A stretch of DNA of 64,000 nucleotides, taken from NCBI RefSeq assembly GCF_023074185.1, contig NZ_JADPKY010000157.1, forward strand, positions 1 to 64,000, given 5' to 3'. The notes under the pieces were generated by a model. That model worked only from the letters and a program-made list of their open reading frames with translations, was not told where the DNA came from and made no database searches. Of the stretch, positions 9,027 through 17,755 are shown piece by piece. Source of the DNA: Bradyrhizobium sp. 132. Lineage in GTDB: Bacteria; Pseudomonadota; Alphaproteobacteria; Rhizobiales; Xanthobacteraceae. The translations under genes were made by a program, and so were the position numbers. The stretch's first letter is position 1, and each line of letters starts with the position of its first letter.

Positions 9027-9581
9027 ATGACTGACGTAGGCGACATCACGCCGGCCGGCATTCTCGCGTTCTGGCGGGAGGCCGGTCGCGAGCGCTGGTA
9101 CAAGCACAGCGACGCTTTCGACGCGGAGGTCAGGCGTCGCTTTCTTCTGCTATGGAAGAGGGCGATCGCCGGCGAGCTGGCCTCCTGGGAAGACAGCGAC
9201 GAGGGCGCGCTGGCGCTCGTCATTGCGCTCGACCAGTTTCCCCGCAACATGTTCCGCGGCACGCCGGAAGCCTTTGCCAGCGACGCGCTGGCGCGCAACG
9301 TCGCCCGCCGCGCAATCGAGAGGGGCACAGATCGCAGGATCGATCCCATCCTGCTCGAATTCCTCTATTTGCCCTTCATGCATTCCGAGCACCTATCCGA
9401 CCAGTTGCATTGCGTCGCGCTGTTTCAGAACACCGACAACGCCGAGAACCTGAAATACGCGCGGGAGCACGCCGACATCATCCAGCGGTTCGGCCGCTTC
9501 CCCCACCGCAACCGGCTCCTGGGACGCGAGACCACCGAGGACGAACAGGCCTTCCTCGACGGCGGCGGTTTTGCCGGCTGA
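9027..9581 (+). CDS. DUF924 family protein
   Basis: A cytosolic protein of 184 residues with the all-helical, TPR-like DUF924 fold. Conserved stretches are ILAFWREAG near 12, ALVIALDQFPRNMFRGTP near 62-79, FLYLPFMHSE near 112 and GRFPHRN near 155. The family is widespread in proteobacteria but has no established biochemical role. It follows fadD by 15 bases on the same strand, which suggests cotranscription; whether the function is linked to fatty acids is unknown. Confidence 0.88.
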   Translation: MTDVGDITPAGILAFWREAGRERWYKHSDAFDAEVRRRFLLLWKRAIAGELASWEDSDEGALALVIALDQFPRNMFRGTPEAFASDALARNVARRAIERGTDRRIDPILLEFLYLPFMHSEHLSDQLHCVALFQNTDNAENLKYAREHADIIQRFGRFPHRNRLLGRETTEDEQAFLDGGGFAG

Positions 9582-9689
9582 TGACATAACGGTGAAGGAC
9601 CGCGCCCCTCGCCGCCTCCCAACCTGCAACATTGTGCAGCGCCGCCGCACGGTCTAAAAAGCGGGACCGATTTTCAGGGAGACTTCACG

Positions 9690-10175
9690 ATGACCATCCA
9701 GACTGGCGACAAGCTGCCCGAGGCGAAATTCCGCGTGATGACGGCGGAAGGTCCGCAGGTGAAGACCACCGACGATATCTTCAAGGGCAAGAAAGTGGCG
9801 CTGTTCGCAGTGCCCGGCGCCTATACCGGCACCTGCCACAAGATGCATCTGCCGAGCATCTTCCTCAACGCCTACGCCATGAAGGACAAGGGCGTCGAGA
9901 CCATCGCCATCGTCTCCGTCAACGACGCCTTCGTCATGAACGCCTGGAAGCGCGACACCGACCAGCGCGACGAGGCCATCTTCCTCGCCGACGGCAATGC
10001 CGACTTCGCCAAGGCGATCGGCATGGAGCTCGACGCCTCCGGCAACGGTCTCGGCATCCGCTCCAAGCGCTATTCGATGCTGGTCGAGGACGGCGTGGTC
10101 AAGAAGCTGAACCTCGAGGCGATGCCCGGCAAGGTCGAGGTGTCCGGCGGCGATACGCTGCTCGGGCAGCTGTAA
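9690..10175 (+). CDS. Peroxiredoxin (Prx5/redoxin type)
   Basis: A thiol peroxidase of 161 residues that reduces hydrogen peroxide and organic hydroperoxides. The peroxidatic cysteine is Cys49 in VPGAYTGTCHKMHLP. The redoxin fold continues with VSVNDAFVMNAW and FLADGNADFAKAIG. I see no second cysteine, so recycling must use glutathione/glutaredoxin or another thiol rather than an internal disulfide. A clear GGGAG-type ribosome-binding site precedes the ATG. The gene is monocistronic and is followed by a palindromic repeat element. Confidence 0.9.
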   Translation: MTIQTGDKLPEAKFRVMTAEGPQVKTTDDIFKGKKVALFAVPGAYTGTCHKMHLPSIFLNAYAMKDKGVETIAIVSVNDAFVMNAWKRDTDQRDEAIFLADGNADFAKAIGMELDASGNGLGIRSKRYSMLVEDGVVKKLNLEAMPGKVEVSGGDTLLGQL

Positions 10176-10202
10176 GGCGGCCAGCGCTTTTAGCCTTAAC
10201 CA

Positions 10203-10315
10203 CAACTGTCATCGCCCGCGAAAGCGGGCGATCCAGTACGCCGAGACCTCTCGGCTGAATGATAAGCGTCTCTGGAATACTGGATCGCCCGGTCAAGGCC
10301 GGGCGATGACAGTTG
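10203..10315. repeat. Palindromic intergenic repeat (REP/BIME-like)
   Basis: The outer arms CAACTGTCATCGCCCG (10203-10218) and CGGGCGATGACAGTTG (10300-10315) are exact inverted copies. Inside are two smaller hairpins and mirrored GATCCAGTA/TACTGGATC boxes. A related element occurs at 26911-27016. It lies between the convergent peroxiredoxin and rnhA genes and could act as a bidirectional terminator. Confidence 0.75.
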
Positions 10316-10339
10316 AGAATGAGGCGACGACGCCTCGCG

Positions 10340-10804
10340 CTACTCCGCCACCCGCTGCTGCAACCGCGCCTTCACGATCCCGTCGCGCGCGAGCTGATCG
10401 GCGCGTTCGTTCTCGGGATGCCCGGCGTGGCCCTTGACCCAGTGCCAGCGCACGTCATGCGCCTTCAGCGCGGCATCGAGGCGCTGCCATAGCTCGACAT
10501 TCTTCACCGGCTTCTTGTCAGCGGTGCGCCAACCATTGCGCTTCCAGCCATGGATCCAGCCGGTGATGCCCTGACGGACATATTGGCTGTCGGTGTAGAG
10601 ATCGACGGTGCACGGTTTCTTCAGTGCTTCCAACGCGGAGATCGCCGCCATCAACTCCATCTGGTTGTTGGTGGTGTGACGCTCGCCGCCGTTCAGCTCC
10701 TTTTCCTTGTCGCCGAACTTGAGGATCGCGCCCCAGCCGCCGGGCCCGGGATTTCCCGAGCAGGCGCCGTCGGTATAGATCGTGACAACTGGAATCTCGC
10801 TCAC
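10340..10804 (-). CDS. rnhA: Ribonuclease HI
   Basis: RNase HI degrades the RNA strand of RNA-DNA hybrids. The protein has 154 residues, the usual length. It retains the four acidic catalytic residues in YTDGACSGNPGPGGWG (residues 9-24), NNQMELMA, YTDSQYV and the C-terminal ENERADQLA, plus the basic handle near WKRNGW. The start is taken at GTG 10804, which overlaps the thrB stop by four bases (GTGA), so translation is probably coupled. Longer readings upstream would run inside thrB and are not supported. Confidence 0.95.
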   Translation of the reverse strand: MSEIPVVTIYTDGACSGNPGPGGWGAILKFGDKEKELNGGERHTTNNQMELMAAISALEALKKPCTVDLYTDSQYVRQGITGWIHGWKRNGWRTADKKPVKNVELWQRLDAALKAHDVRWHWVKGHAGHPENERADQLARDGIVKARLQQRVAE

Positions 10805-11784
10805 GCGACCAGTCCTGACGGCATCAGCCCATAGTCGCGCACGGTGGAAACACTCTGGTGGAAGCGCAGCTTGCGGACATATTCGAGCGGATCCTTTGGC
10901 CGAACCAGTGCGCCGGGCGGAACGTTGAGCCAGTCGACCAGCCGCGTCAGCAGGAAGCGGATCGCGGCGCCGCGCGCGAGCAGCGGCAGTGCTGCCTCTT
11001 CCGCCTCGGAGAGCTTTCGCACGCGGCCATAGGCATTGAGGAAGGCGCGCGCCTTGGTGACGTTGAAGGAATGATCCGGCTCGAAACACCAGGCGTTGAG
11101 GCAGATCGCGACGTCATAGGCCAGCATATCGTTGCAGGCGAAGGTGAAGTCGATGATCCCCGAGAGCTGGTCGCCAATGAAGAAGACGTTGTCGTTGAAG
11201 AGGTCGGCGTGGATCACGCCTTCGGGCAAAGGCTTCGGCCAGACCCCGCTCTCGAGGTAGTCGAGCTCAGCGGCGAGGAACGCGCGCAAGCCGGGCTGCA
11301 CCTCGTCGGTCCGGCGTGACGCCGCATCGAACAGCGGCCGCCAGCCCGAGACCGAGAGCGCATTCGGACGCTTGATCGCGAAATTGGCGCCGGCAAGATG
11401 CATCTTGGCCAGCGCCCCGCCGACGCCCGCGCAATGGGTCGCGCTCGGCTTGCGCGGCCAGACGCCTTCGAGAAAGGTGATGATCGCGGCCGGCCGGCCC
11501 GACAGCTCGCGCAGCGCCTCGCCGTCTCTGCCCTTCACCGGCAGCGGGCAGTTGATGCCGTGCTCGGCGAGATGCGTCATCAGCGCGAGAAAGAACGGCA
11601 AATCGTTCTTCGCTACGCGCTTCTCATAGAGCGTGAGGATGAACGAGCCCTGGGTCGTATGCAGCAGGAAGTTTGAATTTTCGACGCCCTCGGCGATGCC
11701 CTTGTAGGAGAGCAATTCGCCGAGATCGTATTGGTTCAGGAAGTCCGCAAGCTCGTCGGCGGCAACGTCGGTGTAGACCGCCAT
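10801..11784 (-). CDS. thrB: Homoserine kinase (APH-fold type)
   Basis: ThrB phosphorylates homoserine in threonine synthesis. The protein has 327 residues and belongs to the aminoglycoside-phosphotransferase-fold type typical of alphaproteobacteria, not the GHMP kinase type. Visible features are the ENSNFLLHT nucleotide-binding segment near 35, the catalytic loop VIHADLFNDNVFF near 190 and the metal-binding IIDFTFACND near 210. It is the middle gene of an ispH-thrB-rnhA operon (6-base gap upstream, 4-base overlap downstream), an order seen in many rhizobia. Confidence 0.94.
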   Translation of the reverse strand: MAVYTDVAADELADFLNQYDLGELLSYKGIAEGVENSNFLLHTTQGSFILTLYEKRVAKNDLPFFLALMTHLAEHGINCPLPVKGRDGEALRELSGRPAAIITFLEGVWPRKPSATHCAGVGGALAKMHLAGANFAIKRPNALSVSGWRPLFDAASRRTDEVQPGLRAFLAAELDYLESGVWPKPLPEGVIHADLFNDNVFFIGDQLSGIIDFTFACNDMLAYDVAICLNAWCFEPDHSFNVTKARAFLNAYGRVRKLSEAEEAALPLLARGAAIRFLLTRLVDWLNVPPGALVRPKDPLEYVRKLRFHQSVSTVRDYGLMPSGLVA

Positions 11785-11790
11785 GAAGAT

Positions 11791-12759
11791 CTACTCGGCG
11801 GCGGCTTCGGGGCGCACCTGACGCGGCAGCGGGAAGAACTCGTTCTCTTCCGCGGCCGAGACCGTCTCCACATGCAGCGTGAAGCGCTCGGCGAACGCGT
11901 CCATGATCTCCTCGACGATCACTTCCGGTGCCGAGGCGCCCGCGGTGATGCCGAGGCTGGTGATGTTCTCGAAGCGCTTCCAGTCGAGGTCGGCGGCGCG
12001 CTGCGCCAGCACCGCGATCGGGCAGCCCTCGCGTTCCGCGACTTCGCGCAGGCGCTGCGAGTTCGACGAGTTCGGCGCACCGACCACGATCAGGGCATCG
12101 ACCACCGGCGCCACCTTCTTCACCGCGAGCTGGCGGTTGGTGGTGGCGTAGCAGATGTCTTCCTTGTGCGGCCCGTTGATGTTCGGGAAGCGCTCCTTCA
12201 GGAGTGCGACGATCTCCGCGGTGTCGTCGATCGACAGCGTGGTCTGAGTCACGAAGGCGAGGTTGTTCGGATCCTTCGGCGCAATGGTCTTGGCGTCCTC
12301 GGCGGTCTCGATCAGGGTGACGGCGCCGACGGGGAGCTGGCCGAGCGTACCGACCACCTCAGGGTGATGGGAATGGCCGATCAGGAAGATTTCGCGGCCG
12401 CGCTTGAAATGGATCGCGGCCTCGCGGTGCACCTTGGTCACCAGCGGGCAGGTCGCATCCAGCGAAAACAGATTGCGCGACGTGGCGTCGGCCGGAACCG
12501 ATTTCGGTACGCCATGGGCCGAGAACACCACCGGCGCGGTGGTGTTTTCCGGGATCTCGGCAAGCTCCTCGACGAAGATCGCGCCCTTCTTCTTCAACCC
12601 GTCGACGACGTATTTATTGTGCACAATCTCGTGGCGAACATAGACGGGGGCGCCGTATTTATCGAGCGCCCGTTCCACGGTGTCGATCGCCCGGACCACC
12701 CCGGCACAGAAGCCACGGGGAGAACAAAGCACGATCTTAAGGTCTGGTTTGGCTGACAT
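11791..12759 (-). CDS. ispH: 4-hydroxy-3-methylbut-2-enyl diphosphate reductase
   Basis: IspH (LytB) is the last enzyme of the non-mevalonate isoprenoid pathway, a [4Fe-4S] protein that makes IPP and DMAPP. The protein has 322 residues from the chosen ATG (Met-Ser-Ala-Lys-Pro); an in-frame start eight codons upstream is possible. The three cluster cysteines lie in SPRGFCAGVVRAID, DATCPLVTKVH and, towards the C-terminus, the GCPIAVL region; the PNSSNSQRL substrate motif is present. It heads the ispH-thrB-rnhA operon. Confidence 0.95.
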   Translation of the reverse strand: MSAKPDLKIVLCSPRGFCAGVVRAIDTVERALDKYGAPVYVRHEIVHNKYVVDGLKKKGAIFVEELAEIPENTTAPVVFSAHGVPKSVPADATSRNLFSLDATCPLVTKVHREAAIHFKRGREIFLIGHSHHPEVVGTLGQLPVGAVTLIETAEDAKTIAPKDPNNLAFVTQTTLSIDDTAEIVALLKERFPNINGPHKEDICYATTNRQLAVKKVAPVVDALIVVGAPNSSNSQRLREVAEREGCPIAVLAQRAADLDWKRFENITSLGITAGASAPEVIVEEIMDAFAERFTLHVETVSAAEENEFFPLPRQVRPEAAAE

Positions 12760-13013
12760 TGAGCGATCTCGGGACCGAATCACCTCGCCAAATGGGCGGG
12801 AAGCGGTCGATGGATGAATAGGGCTTGGGAACGAGCTTACAGCGACTTCAGAGGGAATTGGGCCCCCTTTCGGGCGCTGTCAAGGCACTATCTATAGCAG
12901 AACCATTGCGTGACTACCCCCTCCGGGCTTATATAGCCCGAATTCCCAGTCATCGCTGATGACCACCGGTTTCGCCTCCAAAAGGGGTGGGCGAAGCACA
13001 AAGGAGATTTGCC

Positions 13014-13709
13014 ATGAGCAACGCACCGCTGATGCCCAAGGCGACCGCCGTTTGGCTGCTCGACAACACCGCGCTGACCTTCGACCAGGTCGCCGATTTC
13101 ACCAAAATGCACCCCCTTGAGGTGCGCGCGATCGCCGACGGCGACGCGGCGCAGGGCATCAAGGGCATGGATCCCCTCTCCAACGGCCAGCTGACCCGCG
13201 AGGAGATCGAGAAGGGCGAGAGAAGCCCGGACTACCGGCTCCGCCTCCAGGAGAGCAAGGTGGTGCTGCCACCGCAGCCCAAGCGCAAGGGTCCGCGATA
13301 CACCCCGGTCTCGCGCCGCCACGAGCGCCCGAGCGCCATTCTCTGGCTGCTGCGCAACCATGCCGAACTCAAGGACGCCCAGATCATGCGCCTGGTTGGC
13401 ACCACCAAGAGCACGATCGCCAGCGTCCGCGACCGCACCCACTGGAATACCTCGTCGCTGACCCCCATCGACCCCGTGACCCTCGGTCTCTGCTCGCAGA
13501 TCGAACTCGATTTCGAGGTCGCGCGCGCCGCCAAGGAAAAGCCGATCGACGCAGCCTATGGCGGCGCAACCCTGCTGCCGGCCTCCGAGACCACCAAGAA
13601 GGACGAGTTCGAGCCGGCGGAGAAATCCAGCGACGACCTCAACGTCGACGCCGTGTTCGCCAAGCTCAAGACGCTTGGCGGCAAGAAGCAGGAGGAAGAT
13701 GAGGAGTAA
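13014..13709 (+). CDS. trcR: Cell-cycle transcriptional regulator TrcR (DUF1013)
   Basis: A protein of 231 residues of the DUF1013 family, which is restricted to alphaproteobacteria and has been named TrcR, a cell-cycle-associated regulator. The sequence begins with the conserved LMPKATAVWLLDNTALTFDQ, has helix-turn-helix-like segments (WLLRNHAELKDAQIMRLVGT) and DPVTLGLCSQIELD, and ends in a charged tail. AAGGAG lies seven bases before the ATG at 13014. The gene is monocistronic and is closed by a strong terminator. Confidence 0.9.
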   Translation: MSNAPLMPKATAVWLLDNTALTFDQVADFTKMHPLEVRAIADGDAAQGIKGMDPLSNGQLTREEIEKGERSPDYRLRLQESKVVLPPQPKRKGPRYTPVSRRHERPSAILWLLRNHAELKDAQIMRLVGTTKSTIASVRDRTHWNTSSLTPIDPVTLGLCSQIELDFEVARAAKEKPIDAAYGGATLLPASETTKKDEFEPAEKSSDDLNVDAVFAKLKTLGGKKQEEDEE

Positions 13710-13737
13710 TCCTTCGTCTTCAGTCGTCATCGAATGC

Positions 13738-13768
13738 AAACGCGGCGGGAAAACCCGCCGCGTTTTTT
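13738..13768 (+). terminator. Rho-independent terminator of trcR
   Basis: CGCGGCGGG and CCCGCCGCG form a perfect 9-bp stem around AAAA, extended by flanking A/T pairs, and a run of six T residues follows at 13763-13768. It lies 28 bases after the trcR stop. Confidence 0.93.
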
Positions 13769-13803
13769 ATGTGACGCAAGGACGGAACAGGTGGAAGCAG
13801 CCT

Positions 13804-14073
13804 CTACGGCCGGTCCGGATGGTTCAGCATGTATTCGCCGAGGTCGCGCTGGCGACGGTCGGCCCGGGTGGTCGCGGCGCTGCGCTGGACGTCGCGGTCC
13901 TTGCGGCAGGCCACGTATTCGGGCGAGCCCAGCGCATTGCCACGGCTCTGGCAGACCGCGTCGTCATCGTCGCCGCCCATCGCCACCGGCGTCTGGTAGC
14001 GCGCGGAGCAGGCGGAGAGGGCGATGGCGAGCAGGACAGCTGCAAGCAGGCGCGGCGTGGCGGCGAGTGGCAT
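13804..14073 (-). CDS. Small lipoprotein
   Basis: The product has 89 residues with a lipoprotein signal peptide: basic start, hydrophobic LLAAVLLAIALSAC and the lipobox Leu-Ser-Ala-Cys, Cys near residue 22. The mature part is short and charged, with a DDDD stretch and two further cysteines, and is rich in Arg/Asp. AAGGA precedes the ATG. It is probably anchored in a periplasm-facing membrane; its role is unknown. It lies convergent to trcR. Confidence 0.72.
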   Translation of the reverse strand: MPLAATPRLLAAVLLAIALSACSARYQTPVAMGGDDDDAVCQSRGNALGSPEYVACRKDRDVQRSAATTRADRRQRDLGEYMLNHPDRP

Positions 14074-14184
14074 CCGAGATCCTTATTGGCCGGCCTTGTT
14101 TAGCGCGGAATGAGGAGATTGTAAGTCGTTTGCACCGTCATTCCGGAGCGGTCCGCAGGACCGAACCCGTAATGACGACGGAGC

Positions 14185-16095
14185 TCATACCCTCCCCTTC
14201 AGCGCCTCCCCGATCTCGTCGAGCACCTTGGGGTCCTCGATCGTCGCTGGCATCGTCCAGGTCTCGCCATCAGCGATCTTCTTGATGGTGCCGCGCAAAA
14301 TCTTGCCCGAGCGCGTCTTGGGCAAGCGGCCGACAATGATGGCGAGCTTGAACGCGGCGACGGGACCGAGCTTGTCGCGCACCAGCGCGACGATCTCTTT
14401 CTCGATCTCGGCGGGAGCCCGCTTCACGCCAGCCTTGAGCACCAGGAAGCCGCAGGGTACCTCGCCCTTGATCGCATCCTTGACGCCAAGCACGGCGCAT
14501 TCGGCGACATCGGCATGCGAAGCCAAAATCTCCTCCATGCCGCCGGTCGAGAGCCGATGTCCGGCGACGTTGATGATGTCGTCGGTGCGGCCCATGACGA
14601 AGACATAGCCGTCCTGGTCCTTGTAGCCGGCATCCGATGTTTTGTAGTAGCCGGGAAATTCGGTGAGATAGGCTTCCTTGAATCGTTCGTCCTGATTCCA
14701 CAGCGTCGGCAGGCAGGCCGGCGGCATCGGCAGCTTGATGACGATCGATCCCATGGTGTTGGGGCCGACCGGCTTTGCGGCCTCGTCGACCACGTCGACC
14801 TGATAGCCCGGCATCGGGACCGTCGGCGAGCCGTGCTTCACCGGCAGCATGCCGAGCCCCACCGGATTGCCGGCGATGCACCAGCCCGTCTCCGTCTGCC
14901 ACCAATGGTCGATGACAGGCACTTTCAACTGCTGCTCCGCCCATTCCACCGTCGGCGGATCGGCGCGCTCGCCGGCGAGGAACAGCGTGCGGAATGTCGA
15001 AAGGTCGTATTGCCGGATGAATTTTCCTTCCGGATCATCTTTCCGGATCGCGCGGAACGCGGTCGGCGCGGTGAAAAAGGCGACCGCCTTGTGCTCGCTG
15101 ATCACGCGCCAGAATGCCCCCGCATCGGGCGTGCCGACCGGCTTGCCCTCGTACATGATCGAGGTCGCGCCGTGCAGCAGCGGGCCGTAGACGATGTAGC
15201 TGTGGCCGACCACCCAGCCGATGTCGGAGCCGCACCACCAGACCTCGCCCGGCTTGACGCCATAGAGGTTGAACATGGACCATTTTAGCGCGACGAGATG
15301 GCCGCCATTGTCGCGCACGACGCCCTTGGGAATGCCGGTCGTGCCTGACGTATAAAGGATGTAGAGCGGATCGGTGGCGGCGACAGGCACGCACGGCGCC
15401 TTCTTGCCGTCGTTCATCGCCTTGCGGCGCAGGCCCGCCCAGTCATAGTCGCGGCCGGGCGTGAGGTCGCAGATGAGCTGCGGACGTTGCAGCACGATGC
15501 AGGCCTTCGGCTTTGCGCCCGCAAGCCTGATCGCCTCGTCGAGCAGCGGCTTGTACTGCACGATGCGACCGGGCTCGATGCCGCAACTCGCCGACAGGAT
15601 CAGCTTTGGCTGCGCATCGTCGATGCGTGTGGCGAGCTCTTTCGCGGCAAAGCCGCCGAACACCACGGAGTGCACCGCGCCGATGCGCGCGCAGGCGAGC
15701 ATCGCGACCACGGCCTCCGGCACCATCGGCATATAAAGGATGACGCGATCGCCCTTGGCGACACCAAAATCCTGCATGATGGCGGCGAGCGCCTGCACCT
15801 CGGCCAGCAGCTCGGCGTAGGTGAATTTGGTGACGCTGCCCGCCAGCGGCGAATCATGGATCAGCGCGACCTGGTCGGCGCGGCCCCGTTCGACATGGCG
15901 GTCGAGCGCGTTGTAGCAGGTGTTGACGACGCCGCCGCTGAACCAGCGGCCGTAGACGCCCTGCGAAGCATCGAAGATCGCCTTCGGCGGCTCGATCCAG
16001 TCGATCTCCTTCGCCGCGTCGGCCCAAAAGCCCTCAGGGTCGGCCAGCGAGCGCGCATAGACGTCGTGATAGCTGCTTTTCCCCTGGACATTCAT
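14185..16095 (-). CDS. prpE: Propionyl-CoA synthetase / short-chain acyl-CoA ligase
   Basis: An acyl-CoA synthetase of 636 residues of the acetyl/propionyl-CoA synthetase group. Features in order are the ACAS N-terminal segment (YHDVYARSLADPEGFW), the AMP-binding motif YTSGTTGIPKGVVRDNGG near 250, the WWQTETGW motif near 393, the hinge GRTDDIINVAGHRLSTG near 522 and the catalytic-lysine segment KTRSGKILRGT near 599. PrpE-type enzymes carry the GVVRDNGGH sequence, which favours propionate over acetate. No 2-methylcitrate cycle genes are adjacent. The reaction is ATP-dependent activation of propionate to propionyl-CoA in the cytoplasm. Confidence 0.92.
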   Translation of the reverse strand: MNVQGKSSYHDVYARSLADPEGFWADAAKEIDWIEPPKAIFDASQGVYGRWFSGGVVNTCYNALDRHVERGRADQVALIHDSPLAGSVTKFTYAELLAEVQALAAIMQDFGVAKGDRVILYMPMVPEAVVAMLACARIGAVHSVVFGGFAAKELATRIDDAQPKLILSASCGIEPGRIVQYKPLLDEAIRLAGAKPKACIVLQRPQLICDLTPGRDYDWAGLRRKAMNDGKKAPCVPVAATDPLYILYTSGTTGIPKGVVRDNGGHLVALKWSMFNLYGVKPGEVWWCGSDIGWVVGHSYIVYGPLLHGATSIMYEGKPVGTPDAGAFWRVISEHKAVAFFTAPTAFRAIRKDDPEGKFIRQYDLSTFRTLFLAGERADPPTVEWAEQQLKVPVIDHWWQTETGWCIAGNPVGLGMLPVKHGSPTVPMPGYQVDVVDEAAKPVGPNTMGSIVIKLPMPPACLPTLWNQDERFKEAYLTEFPGYYKTSDAGYKDQDGYVFVMGRTDDIINVAGHRLSTGGMEEILASHADVAECAVLGVKDAIKGEVPCGFLVLKAGVKRAPAEIEKEIVALVRDKLGPVAAFKLAIIVGRLPKTRSGKILRGTIKKIADGETWTMPATIEDPKVLDEIGEALKGRV

Positions 16096-16137
16096 GCTTG
16101 CGCTCCCGTTCCCTTTATTCGCCTGGCCTTGACCTTT

Positions 16138-16157
16138 GGCGGGACAAACGTCCCGCC
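16138..16157. repeat. Short perfect hairpin upstream of prpE
   Basis: GGCGGGAC and GTCCCGCC flank an AAAC loop. The hairpin lies between the TPR gene at 16238-17623 and prpE, both on the minus strand. It could end transcription of the former, but no T run follows. Confidence 0.4.
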
Positions 16158-16237
16158 ATGACGGGGATCAAGTACCGGGCTTGTTTGGGGGGTATTTTCC
16201 CGGGAACGGGCCGTGGTTCAAGCTGAAAGAACGGTGC

Positions 16238-17623
16238 TCAGCTATCCATCGCATTCAGCCGCTGTAACCGCTCCTGCATGACCTTTCTCAGGTCATAGCC
16301 CGGCCGGCGGAAGCTCGTATTGCGGGTGGCGAGGAAATCGCGCTGGGTGCGGCGGAGGTCGCCGGCCGAGCGGGAGCCGGCCGACTTCAATACGCGTTCG
16401 TAGGTCTCGGCAATCTGGCGGTCGAGCACGCCCAACTGTGGATCGGCGCAGATCATCTTCTCGACCTCGCGCTTCGCCGTGGCACAATCGAACGACGGGC
16501 CATTGCCGGAATTCGCCGCGAGCGGCCGCAGCGACTCGACGCCGAATTTCGCGATTTCCGCGATCATGGTTCGGCGGCCGCTGGCGGCATTGTCGTTGCC
16601 GGGATCGAGCCGTAGCGCGGTCTCGTAATCGGCCAGCGCCTTCTTGCGCTCGCCCATCTTCTTGTAGAGCACGGCGCGGTTGTTGTAGGTCTGCGCGAAA
16701 TTCGGGTCGAGTTTCAGCGCGGCCTCGTAATCGCTGAGCGCAGCACCAAGCTCGCCCTTGAGATGGTAAGAGTCGCCGCGGTTGGTGAAGAAATTCGGCC
16801 GCGGTGCCAGCCGCAGCGCCTGATCGTAATCGGCAATCGCCTTGTCGTACTCGCCCATCGCGGCCAGCGACAGGCCGCGATTGTCATAATATTCGGGCAC
16901 CTTCGGATCGAGCCTGATTGCCTCGCCGTCGTCGGCAACCGCCTTGTCGAGCTGGCCGAGCTTCTTGTAGGCGGCGCCACGATTGGTGTAGCTGCGCGGC
17001 CGGTTCGGATCGAGCCGCAGCGCCTGGCTGAGATCGCGAATCGCCTTGTCGTTGTCGCCGCCGAGATAGTAGGTCACGCCGCGGTCGGACCAGGTCTGCG
17101 CATTGTCAGGCTTCAGCTTGATCGCCTGATCGTAATCGGTAAGCGCGCGGTCGAGCCGGCGCTGGTTGGTGTAGACCACGCCGCGCAGCTCGTAAGACTC
17201 CGCATCCTGCGGATCGAGCTCGATGGCCTTGCTGAGATCCGCCGCGGCGCGGTTGAGATCGCCGCCGGCCTCGAGCAGGAGATCGCCGCGCAGGCGCCAG
17301 GCTTTTGCATTTCGGCCCTCGAGCGCGATGGCGCGGTCGATATCCCTCAGCGCCTGCGTGACGCCGCCCGAGGTCCGCGCATTGGCGTCGGCGCGCACCA
17401 GCAATGCCGCGGCGCGATCGGAGGATGGATTTGAGGCCTGGTCGATGATGGCGCTGCATGCCGGGATCAGCTCGGCCGGAGCGGCCTTGCTCCCCATCAC
17501 GCAATCGACGCCGGCCAAGGCAGGAGCGACGAGGACGACGCTCATTGCCGCGCTGAGCAGGAAGGAGCGAAGCGAGATTTTTGCAAACGAGAATATTTGC
17601 GCGGAAAGATGCGTGCCGCACAT
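16238..17623 (-). CDS. Exported TPR protein with C-terminal DUF1311/LprI-like domain
   Basis: A protein of 461 residues. A hydrophobic N-terminal signal ends near residue 37. About eight tetratricopeptide repeats follow (roughly 65-350), each with the DYDQAIKLKPDN-type pattern. The C-terminal domain (about 375-461) has the FDCATA...ICADPQLG.LDRQIAETYE pattern of DUF1311/LprI, a family that includes lysozyme-inhibitor-like periplasmic proteins. The TPRs suggest a protein-binding scaffold in the periplasm. The neighbouring gene at 17756-18514 is a shorter paralogue with the same final motif, RPGYDL-K-MQERL-RLN. Confidence 0.8.
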   Translation of the reverse strand: MCGTHLSAQIFSFAKISLRSFLLSAAMSVVLVAPALAGVDCVMGSKAAPAELIPACSAIIDQASNPSSDRAAALLVRADANARTSGGVTQALRDIDRAIALEGRNAKAWRLRGDLLLEAGGDLNRAAADLSKAIELDPQDAESYELRGVVYTNQRRLDRALTDYDQAIKLKPDNAQTWSDRGVTYYLGGDNDKAIRDLSQALRLDPNRPRSYTNRGAAYKKLGQLDKAVADDGEAIRLDPKVPEYYDNRGLSLAAMGEYDKAIADYDQALRLAPRPNFFTNRGDSYHLKGELGAALSDYEAALKLDPNFAQTYNNRAVLYKKMGERKKALADYETALRLDPGNDNAASGRRTMIAEIAKFGVESLRPLAANSGNGPSFDCATAKREVEKMICADPQLGVLDRQIAETYERVLKSAGSRSAGDLRRTQRDFLATRNTSFRRPGYDLRKVMQERLQRLNAMDS

Positions 17624-17755
17624 GGCATAGGGCTCCGAGACATCAGGCTTTCACCATTGTCGCGGCGGCCAAAGAATCGGTTCAAATCGGGCGTGTCAGG
17701 GGCGCACCGACCCCTCCCTCCCTCGCCCCGCTCTTGAGGCGGCAGACGAGGAGCC